64,000 bases of DNA, taken from Xenopus tropicalis (taxonomy: Eukaryota; Chordata; Amphibia; Anura; Pipidae). Numbering within the stretch: the stretch's first letter is position 1; every line of letters begins with the position of its first letter. A program made the translations under genes and the position numbers. Below, one piece after another: positions 57,003 through 64,000 of the stretch. The notes below the pieces were generated by a model, which was not told the DNA's origin, made no database searches, and saw nothing but the letters and a program-made list of their open reading frames with translations. The stretch is taken from contig NC_030683.2 in assembly GCF_000004195.4 (NCBI RefSeq), forward strand, positions 72,635,764 through 72,699,763, written 5' to 3'.

Positions 57003-57477
57003 ACTCAACACTGAGCACTACCATCTAGTTAAACAGAGTTGTGCTTAACTGCTCAATGCAGTCAAACATATTCTGATGAACTGAAACAGATATATTCTTT
57101 AATAAATGTGTCTTGACAATCAGGAGATTTTTGATAAATGGAGAAAATGTTGAGCTGCTGGGAATTCTTCAGGATTAGCCAGTTCAATATTGATATATTT
57201 AAGTAACTGAATCAAGCTGACATACTGACTTGATTACATAATCACAAGTACATGTTGCGTGACAGAACATATGCTATGACTTGGGTACATTGTGTACTCC
57301 ATATTCATTCTGCAACAAAACAACTAATATGAAGGTACCAGGGATATTTCACTTGTTCAGAAGGGTAATACTGTGTATTGGCATAAAACTAACATTTTCT
57401 GAAGAAAGATGCATAATGTCAGACTGCAGTTGGAATCATTTCTATATACACCCTGCTTATCTTCTGTATCAATGCAA
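57003..57477. other. unannotated sequence
   Basis: No supported feature. The frame at 57281-57565 runs into the palindrome and is not a gene. Confidence 0.3.
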
Positions 57478-57492
57478 TGCTGTAGAAATGTG

Positions 57493-57810
57493 TACATCAC
57501 AAACATCAATAGGCAGGCACTCCGGGATTTCAATAGAAGGAATGGCAGAAGTTCACAAAAAGTGAAGTAAAATCACAGTATATTTATTAAACTAACACAT
57601 GATACAGCAAGCCTTACGCGTTTCGTACCTCGCGGTACTTAATCATATAGGAGCCTATGATTAAGTACCGCGAGGTACGAAACGCGTAAGGCTTGCTGTA
57701 TCATGTGTTAGTTTAATAAATATACTGTGATTTTACTTCACTTTTTGTGAACTTCTGCCATTCCTTCTATTGAAATCCCGGAGTGCCTGCCTATTGATGT
57801 TTGTGATGTA
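57493..57810. repeat. perfect 155-bp inverted repeat with 8-nt loop
   Basis: Arms 57493-57647 and 57656-57810 are exact inverses by base-by-base comparison, and the loop is TAGGAGCC. The centre lies between 57651 and 57652. It would form a long cruciform in DNA or a 155-bp hairpin in RNA. Confidence 0.95.
57651..57694 (+). ncRNA. hammerhead-ribozyme-like core, diverged
   Basis: In order: GAGCCT (57651-57656, would pair with AGGCTT at 57689-57694 as stem I), ATGATTA plus A in place of the CTGANGA core, stem II GTACC-GCGA-GGTAC (57665-57678), GAAA (57679-57682), the self-complementary ACGCGT of stem III, and GTA as a possible cleavage triplet ending at 57688. PLE terminal repeats are known to carry minimal hammerheads with such short stem III. 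The conserved core positions 3 and 8 are both changed, so activity is doubtful. The mirror copy is in the other arm on the minus strand (motif 57615-57640). Confidence 0.45.
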
Positions 57811-57959
57811 TCCATGATGGCTCCCTCTAGCTGAAGGTCTGGGGCATGAGCACCTGGGCCCAATTATACTACGGGTGAGATCCGATGTAAAACTTTTTTC
57901 TTCTTATGAGCATATGTATCTCTTTATTTGTGCTGTAGAAATGTGCAGAGGTTAGTCAG

Positions 57960-58522
57960 GAAGGATTACTAAACCCTAAAGATGAATATGGCTAGAAATG
58001 CCATATTTTATATATTAAATAGAATGTACTAGCATTAGTAGTAATGATATAGGTCACAGGAGCGTCCCATCTTGGATTCTGCTAGAACTGTGTGGGACAA
58101 TGCACATGCTCAGTGTGCTCTAAACAGCTGTTGAGAAGCTAAGCTTAGATGTTGTGGCAAATTATTAATCAGAAAATTATGTTTGTCTGTTATATAACCT
58201 GATTTTACAGGGCTGATTGTAACATTCTGATCCTAATTGCACTGGATTCTCAGCTGCAATGTAATGTGAATGTAAATGAATTACTAATCAGCCTTATACT
58301 TATACATTTATATTCTATATATACAGCATATAGTGAGTTGGTCCCTAAGCTCAGTTACTGACAGCAGCACAGAGCATGTGCAGAAAAGAAGACGAAAAGT
58401 TACTGGGGGCATCTTTGGGGACACAGATCTTCCCTGCTAAAGGGCTGTGGTTGCCTTGGGCTGGTACAGAAGCCCAAAACATAATGTATTTCTAGCCTAT
58501 TTCTTTAGTTAAACTCCTTTAA
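57960..58522. mobile_element. T2-type MITE copy A
   Basis: The right end TAGTTAAACTCCTTTAA ends at TTAA (58519-58522); the left end is GATTACTAAACCCTAAAGATG. Landmarks are AACTGTGTGGGACAATGCAC, GAGCATGTGCAGAAAAGAAG and AAAGGGCTGTGGTTGCCTTG. It matches 61044-61599 in inverted order. Confidence 0.8.
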
Positions 58523-60709
58523 GCATCAATTATGTAAGGCATCCATAAAAACTGAATGAAAACACAAAAATTCACTCAAGAAAATGTTGTACTCCATTCT
58601 CTAGCAGTTTTAGAAATTGGCTGCTGAGCTGCCTAACACATACCGTGCTACAACCTACCAGTTGTCCTTCAGATAAGGAGCAGTGTTTGCCATATTAGCC
58701 ATCAGGAAAGAACCTAGCAATGAAACCTTTTTAGTCCCATGTTCGAAACTCAGTAAGGACCCAACACGGAACTAGGGAACAGGCAGGGAGGGATGAACAC
58801 CTATACAAAGAGTATAATTCAGACCATACTTTCTCTGTGTTGCATTTAAAACTAGTTTTTAGACAAAGTTATATTTAATTGATATAGGTAATATTTGGGT
58901 AGTTACTGTACTGAAATCTGACTAAGAAAGGCCAAAGCAGATCTGCCTTCATGCCAGGATGGGCCCTTCCAAAGGGCTCAAACACAGGGAAGCAAAAGTC
59001 ATGCATTTGAATGAGCCTTATTGGTTTCTGATCTGAATTCATTGGTACGATACAATTTAAAGTAAATTGTATTCCTGGGAGTGTTTTAAAGTTTTTCTCT
59101 AAATGCGGCATACATAATTATCTTCATTGAACCCGTGAGATTATGCAATTCATGAAAACGCAACATACGAGCGCATTGTGACGGTGTGTACATCTTCTGT
59201 ATGTAGCAGCATAACTTCTACAGAAACTGTAACTCTGTGTTTGCTTTAGGCAGCTAGTACTTTCTTACTCACTGGTGTGTTAATAGATATGGTTGACTAA
59301 GATACTGCAAAGAACAGTAAAATATTAAAACACAAGTGAACTTTAGTGATAAAAGTGTTTACTATATGTATTTAACATTGTAGGGGAAAAGCTCAACAGA
59401 ATTTATTCTTGTTAAGTAGAAGGAAAGCATATTCTAACTAATTACTTCAAATGCTTCCACAAATTCTATTTGAAAGGTCACCAGAGGAAGACAAGCAATC
59501 CTGAAATCCACACACAAACAAGATACGCATCCTTCCTGTCTCCCGTTGTGATGATCCAGAAATAAAGCACAGATGTAAAATGCTCTAATTCACAGCACTT
59601 TGTTTATTCTAAAATAATGTCAAATATAAAAGATGTCAAGTTTTTTTTTTGTTTTTTTAAAGCCAGTCCTGGTAAAAATTGTTTTGCTCTTCCCTTGCTG
59701 TTATTTCATTAACCCTCTAGCTGCTATACAATTTTGCACTTAATTTGCCTTAAATGTCAGCCAATCTTGGATAATCATTTACTTTTAAATTAACCTTGTG
59801 GAAAATATATATTTAAGGACAATTTAAACTTTTTAAATATAGCTTAATTTCTGTGTAATGTATTTTCTGTAAGGGGAACTTTAACCTAAAATAAGTAAAA
59901 AATAGAAACATACTGTATATTTTATATGAAAATAGAAGTGTTTCAGAAACTTCTATATATCCCATAACAGCTAACTGACCTTAGAAAACCAGATATTGTT
60001 GTCAAATTCGAAAATATTCTACTCGAAATCTGTTTAAAGTTAACAAATTTTACAAATTTTCAGAAAATCCACCCAAAACTTTATAGCACTAGCTATATGC
60101 ACATGTCCTAGGGTACAAAAATAAGCATTAAAAATGTACTATGTTTAGGACCCCAAAATAAAAATAATGACATAAAACATTTATGGGCAGAATGCAATAT
60201 AATCACTATTCCATAACATCAAAGCTAACTATTCCATAACATCAAAGCTAATTAAAAAAGACATGTTGTCAGTTATTATTTCCCCAGATAAACACTTTCA
60301 GAAGCTATAAGCAGGGAAATTGTTTTAAATCACACAAATGCTGCATGCATATTTCAGGTGTAAGATCAGTAAAGTACTTCAGCTTGGTCTTACAACATCC
60401 CTTATTTATGGCACATTAAAGCCCTTGTTACAATACACAGGAACAGCGCAGTTACTCCCTCCCTGGAAAGCACTGAAAATGCCTCTGAGATCCTCAAGGG
60501 CAAGAGACATCCAAATTATAAAACCCTGAGGTTTTGAACACAATCTTAGTATAAAGATTTTTGTTCAAGAGTTCAGCTAAGGGGCCACCTCTCAAATTAG
60601 CCCAGGAGTTGACAAAAAAGATAACAAAATAAAGTGCAGTATTTTTCAATATGAATAATTATTACTTCGGGAACACCTCTTGGAGTATGGGTGGGTACTC
60701 AAAAACGTT
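58523..60709. other. unannotated sequence with a 23-bp duplication
   Basis: CTATTCCATAACATCAAAGCTAA is present twice in tandem (about 60207-60252), and a T-run lies near 59641-59659. No supported gene; the minus frame at 58875-59111 is unrecognised. Confidence 0.35.
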
Positions 60710-60717
60710 ATATGAAC

Positions 60718-60845
60718 AGTATTCCTTAATCTGATCCAAGTCTATGATCCAGCCAGGAACTATAAAGACATGCACTCAAATAGTATAAAAAACATTTTTA
60801 ATAGTCTCGTTTTGATGCCCATGATGAAAACGCTGTATGTGGAAT
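60718..60845 (-). mobile_element. probable PLE terminal remnant
   Basis: On the minus strand: GCGTTTTCATCATGGGCATC, AAAACGAGACTATTAAAAAT, TTGAGTGCATGTCTTTATAG and TCCTGGCTGGATCAT. The order resembles PLE terminal sequence as I remember it (a GAAACG-type motif followed by ATTAAAAATG-like and CTGGCTGGAT blocks). Assignment is by recognition only. Confidence 0.4.
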
Positions 60846-60868
60846 AGATATATGTTGGCGTCCTTACT

Positions 60869-60935
60869 CTGCGGTATCTCTCAGGTGCACAATGAAGGCG
60901 TCATCCTAGTGTGCCTGAGAGATACCACGCTGCAG
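60869..60935. repeat. imperfect hairpin
   Basis: CTGCGGTATCTCTCAGGTGCAC (60869-60890) pairs with GTGCCTGAGAGATACCACGCTGCAG (60911-60935), with a small bulge, around a 20-nt loop. Confidence 0.85.
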
Positions 60936-61043
60936 AGAAAGGAGGTTGGCAAAGATCAATTCCTAACATATCTTTGCAGGCTTTATTTTTTAAAGAATTT
61001 ATTTTTAAAGAATCCTACATTGTTTGAGGGGTATAGATTTCCA

Positions 61044-61599
61044 TAAAAAGGAGAACTTAAGCCTAACTAAAGAAGTAGGGCAGAAATGTTATACATTATG
61101 TTTTAGGCTTTTGTATCAACTTAAGGCAACCACAGCCCTTTAGTAGGGAAGATCTGTGCCTCCAAAGATGTCCCAGGATCTCTCCATCTTCTTTTCTGCT
61201 GATTCACTGCACATGCTCTGTGCTGCTTTCAGTTACTGAGCTTAGGGACTGATGCACAATATAATGTATATATAGTTAATGTTACAATATAAGGCTGATT
61301 CGTAATAAATACATATAATTTCTACATGGCAACTCTGAACACTGTAGCATCAGTTTATATTTCACAAACCTTATTTTCTGCTTAATAATTTGTGACGACC
61401 CCTAAACTCAGCTCCTCAACAGCTGCCCAGAGCTCACTGAGCATGTGATTGTTGTAGACACTTTTCAAGATGGGGAGCCCCTGTGGCAAGTTTGAAGTCC
61501 TGGATCATGGCTGCTATTGAGATACTGAAACTTAAAGCTGGTGCAGCAAGTAAATGGCATTTTTAGCCATATACATTATCAGGGTTAATTTTTCTTTAA
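61044..61599. mobile_element. T2-type MITE copy B
   Basis: The left end AAGGAGAACTTAAGCC and right end AGGGTTAATTTTTCTTTAA finish at TTAA (61596-61599). AAGGCAACCACAGCCCTTTA, CACTGCACATGCTCTGTGCT and GAGCTCACTGAGCATGTG are the inverse of landmarks in copy A. Confidence 0.8.
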
Positions 61600-62009
61600 G
61601 AATGCTGTTTATGAGGGTTGATTTACATGAATAGGTTGACAATATTTTATTATGTGGTTTTAGCTGAGAAGCTTATGTGTTTTAAATATTAAGTATATAT
61701 TAAATATACAGATATTTATGCTTAACTGCCGTTTATATAAATCTATTTGAGTTAAATAGCCGCAATTACATGCATATTTAATGTACATTACTGCAGCAAA
61801 CCACTTGCTTGCTGCACATTAATAAAGATAAAGGTGATGTAAGTTAACAAAAAAACAAGGAAAAATGTACTTGGCAATCATTTATCCAACAAAAAATTAT
61901 GTATTTTATGCATATGCAGTTTTCGTCTGTGGAAAAAGTAAATACACCCCTATATTTATAACTAGCTCAAATACAGATCAGGTGCAAATAATTAGAACAT
62001 AGAGATTTT
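61600..62009. other. unannotated sequence
   Basis: GTGGAAAAAGTAAATACACC followed by GATCAGGTGCAAATAATTAG near 61931-61998 may be a decayed DNA-transposon end. Not certain. Confidence 0.3.
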
Positions 62010-62083
62010 GGGTAACCTGTTATTCAGTGATCTCATGAGCAACATGTTGCTCACCGTCCCCTTTGATGTTGCTCCCAGTGGAC

Positions 62084-62694
62084 TTAAAGGACATGTAAAG
62101 CCTACATTTGCCTACAATGTATATCAGTTGGGCACGTGTCCTCCACCCAAATGGCATGATTTGTACTACATATATCCCCTCCGTTTGCCAGCACCATCAC
62201 ATTTTCCTAAAGCAAATAGCAGCTTTCACCTGGTGGCCATTTTTCCTCTGATACATAATCAGTTACATTTAAATCTGCAAACAGCATACACACACACACA
62301 CACACACACAGACCCTTATTCAGCATACATTTCATCAAGAATACAGACTCACACAGGCAGAACTGTCTCTGATAAAAGTTCTGCTTTGTTTGAGCACTGT
62401 AATGGTAAAGCTGAGCTCAGGAGAAAAAAATTGTAGCAGACAGCTAGAGCTGAGTTTCTATAACTCTCTTTACTGGCTGCTAGACAACTAAGCATGCCCA
62501 CAAGCCAACAGCCAAAGCAAATTTCTGAGGTAGGGGGCGAGTGGGTTAAAGGAGGAGAAGGAAATCAAAGTGATTAAGTAGATGTTGCAGCCTTACTATT
62601 AACCTCTGGACAACCAGTGTGGCAGGTATTAAAAGATTTCAAAGAGGCTGTTCACTGATTAAATTTTCGTGTGTGGGGTTTACACGTCCTTTAA
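62084..62694. mobile_element. 611-bp TTAA-flanked MITE, nested
   Basis: The left end TTAAAGGACATGTAAAGCC pairs with the right end GGTTTACACGTCCTTTAA. TTAA lies at both edges (62084-62087 and 62691-62694). It contains a (CA)11-12 microsatellite at 62288-62310. The frame at 62008-62436 crosses the left boundary and is not a gene. A terminal fragment of the family is at 35350-35500. Confidence 0.88.
62288..62310. repeat. (CA)n microsatellite
   Basis: Pure CA dinucleotides inside the MITE. Confidence 0.95.
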
Positions 62695-62935
62695 AGCAGG
62701 TTCCCATTTTTACATTTCTGGTTTGGAGACGTTTTGGAAGCACCGTTCTACTCCAAGCAGAGCCACCTGCAGGCTAGCAGTCCCCATGGGGCTACCAAAT
62801 AGCCAATCACATTCCTTATTTGGCATCTCCAAAGAACCTATCTCATGCATGTGTGGCTCCCCAACACTTTTTACATCTGAGTGGGGCTTATGAGTGAAAA
62901 AGGTAGGGGATGGTGATTTAATACTCATGTGGAGG

Positions 62936-63422
62936 TGTAAGGCCACACACCGGGCGCGAGTTTTGCGTCGTGTGCTGGTGGAACGCACGCGTCACTTGCG
63001 TTCCAGCTTGCGACGGCGCCGCTTATGACGGGGCTGCATGCGCGCCGTGCACGTTTTGATGCATGTGCCATTTCTGACGTCGCTGCGTGCGTAATGACGC
63101 ACGCTAAGGCGTTGTCTTGTCGCTGGACACTTTAAAAAGCCTCAACAATGAGCCAACAGTGCTCGGTTATCATTTCTGTGTACCCAGCATTCTACTATTA
63201 CTACTAGAAAGCTTGTTTTTACCCTCTGCCAGATACCTCGCCTGTGAACTTTGCTGCCTGCCACGACCCGGACCTGTTTTGACTACTCCTTTGCCTACCC
63301 CCCCCCCCATATATTGCTATTCGGCCTTTCAGCCTCTCTCCACTGCTGTGCTTCCTGTCTTATCTTCAGGTTAAGCCTCCAACCTGTGGGTGACGTTCTC
63401 GTCGGACCAGCTCGGCTTCACA
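62936..63422 (+). mobile_element. solo LTR, Gypsy-like, with 5-bp TSD
   Basis: The 487-bp segment begins TGTAAGG and ends CTTCACA (TGT...ACA) and is flanked by GGAGG on both sides (62931-62935 and 63423-63427). The first ~190 bp is CpG-rich (GCGTCGTGTGC, GACGGCGCC, GCGTGCGTAATGACGCACGC). A TATA-like ACTTTAAAAAGCC follows near 63127-63139, then a GCATTCTACTATTACTACTA and CCTGCCACGACCCGGACC segment I associate with frog Gypsy LTRs. No internal gag or pol is present, so it is a recombination remnant. Confidence 0.75.
63124..63142 (+). promoter_or_regulatory. TATA-like box of the solo LTR
   Basis: GGACACTTTAAAAAGCCTC lies just 3' of the CpG-rich part of the LTR. Transcription would be expected to start about 30 bp downstream. 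Inferred only from position and composition. Confidence 0.4.
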
Positions 63423-63458
63423 GGAGGCCCAATTATCAACATTCTAATTGTTGTGGCT

Positions 63459-63727
63459 TTAAAGGAGAAGGAAAGTAATTTTGGCATTTTACAGCCAATA
63501 TATTGACCACATTAGTGCCACCTAGAACACTGTATTTATTCTGCAGAATCCATTACCATACCTGACTAAAGAGCCCTGGACACTTTCTCTGTTTGTTTAA
63601 GATAGCAGCTGCCATTTTAGTTTGGTCTTCCTAGCTTCTTGCTACAGCTCTAGAGGCTAGTAGCTCAAATTACACATTCATAAGGAAGGGGGTTATATGA
63701 ATTCTTAAGGGAGGGGGGGAGCAGTAT
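63459..63727. mobile_element. left half of a T2 MITE
   Basis: TTAAAGGAGAAGGAAAGTAA, ATTACCATACCTGACTAAAG and AAGATAGCAGCTGCCATTTT are inverse relatives of 33098-33368. The body continues to GGGAGGGGGGGAGCAG and is then interrupted. Confidence 0.7.
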
Positions 63728-63966
63728 CACATGTTGTTGGATTGTATGGTATCACCCTGCCTAGATTAAAAGAGCTTTTTGAGGCCTTTAGAAATTTATA
63801 GATGCCTATGAGTTTAAAAGATTTATATAAAATCACCCTCCTTACATTCCATTGGGTGCTTCATTAGAGGACAGCCCATCATCAGAGCATGGAGTGAATC
63901 ACATAAGGAGGACAGAGTATGGGGAGCATTTGGCACTGGGATGCATTTTTTGATTTATTGTTTCTG
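63728..63966. other. unrecognised insertion or LINE-like fragment
   Basis: TGTTGGATTGTATGGTATCA...TAGAGGACAGCCCATCATC is unlike the T2 interior. It could be a LINE ORF2-tail remnant, but I cannot support a frame. Confidence 0.25.
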
Positions 63967-64000
63967 TTAAAGGGGTTCTTCACCTTGAGTTAATTTTAAG
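63967..64000 (+). mobile_element. left terminus of a T2-type MITE, cut by the window edge
   Basis: TTAAAGGGGTTCTTCACC then TTGAGTTAATTTTAAG is the intact left end of the family whose right end is at 27541. Confidence 0.75.

Larger units (their letters stand above)
57478..57945 (+). mobile_element. Penelope-like insertion with exact 15-bp TSD
   Basis: TGCTGTAGAAATGTG occurs at 57478-57492 and 57931-57945. The 438 bp between (57493-57930) is a 318-bp near-perfect palindrome plus 120 bp of single-orientation sequence (CTCTAGCTGAAGGTCTGGGG, GAGCACCTGGGCCC). The GTACGAAACGCGTAAGG motif and inverted-end architecture suggest a truncated Penelope-like element that integrated as an inverted pair. No protein is encoded. 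Confidence 0.8.
62010..62920 (+). mobile_element. hAT-like non-autonomous element, split
   Basis: The left part (TCATGAGCAACATGTTGCTC, GATGTTGCTCCCAGTGG) and right part (AGCAGGTTCCCATTTTTACA, GCTACCAAATAGCCAATCAC, GTGTGGCTCCCCAACAC) belong to one frog repeat. The TTAA MITE at 62084-62694 interrupts it. A relative on the other strand lies at 7556-7741. Confidence 0.65.

Noticed and set aside
60869..60935. Calling the hairpin a miRNA gene
   Set aside because: The bulge, the 20-nt loop and proximity to a PLE-like remnant do not favour a miRNA, and there is no expression evidence. Kept only as a repeat.
62008..62436. 142-residue plus-strand frame
   Set aside because: It crosses the boundary of a nested MITE and includes a translated CA microsatellite.
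1..64000. CRISPR arrays, operons, bacterial promoters or attachment sites
   Set aside because: No spaced identical direct repeats of CRISPR type. The window is clearly eukaryotic, so the regularly spaced arrays at 3.9-5.3 and 9.3-11.7 kb are a tandem transposable-element repeat.
1..64000. tRNA, rRNA or spliceosomal RNA genes
   Set aside because: I looked for paired A/B-box and conserved rRNA segments and saw none that I could support. A tRNAscan-SE and Rfam run would settle it.

Overview
The window looks like amphibian nuclear DNA, most likely Xenopus. It is AT-rich and has no recognisable host exon, rRNA or tRNA gene. It is packed with the repeat types expected of frog genomes: TTAA-flanked palindromic MITEs of the T2/Kolobok kind (termini TTAAAGGA...), Harbinger-like MITEs with 3-bp TAA/TTA-type duplications, hAT-like MITEs, a long-TIR Tc1 element, CR1/L2-like and L1-like LINE remnants, Penelope-like element (PLE) fragments and one Gypsy-like solo LTR. 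No repeat database could be searched, so family names above superfamily level are my recognition, not a lookup. The window is probably intergenic or intronic. The only long, convincing reading frame is the Tc1 transposase at 29747-30736.

Layout. 1-3.9 kb: a foldback MITE (called 'family P' here) and a LINE 3' end. 3.9-11.8 kb: two copies of one tandem-array element with ~150-bp units, each unit carrying a CCAAT box and a GC box. The copies point in opposite directions and enclose several MITEs. 12.1-14 kb: L1-like ORF2 remnant and a TA-flanked MITE. 15-29 kb: a dense set of MITEs, several with clear target-site duplications. 29.5-31.1 kb: nearly intact Tc1 element with an in-frame gap in the DNA-binding domain of its transposase. 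33-45 kb: LINE and PLE remnants (including a GIY-YIG endonuclease remnant broken by a MITE), MITEs, and a CpG-rich hAT MITE with six NRF-1-like palindromes. 45-51 kb: repeat-poor DNA, the likeliest place for conserved non-coding sequence. 51-64 kb: a CR1-like reverse transcriptase remnant, nested MITEs, a 318-bp hairpin inside a 15-bp-flanked PLE insertion, a solo LTR and more MITEs.

The most notable features are these. (1) The 57493-57930 insertion has two perfect 155-bp inverted arms, an 8-nt loop, exact 15-bp flanking duplications and a hammerhead-ribozyme-like core in each arm. (2) Three of the five family-P MITEs that retain the site each carry a different Harbinger-like insertion at the same CTTAAG position. 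(3) The 353-bp hAT MITE at 44703-45055 has an exact 8-bp duplication and six GCGCATGCGC sites. (4) The CCAAT/GC-box arrays are oriented as an inverted pair. There is no operon-like or host-pathway organisation; the elements relate to each other by nesting and by relative age.
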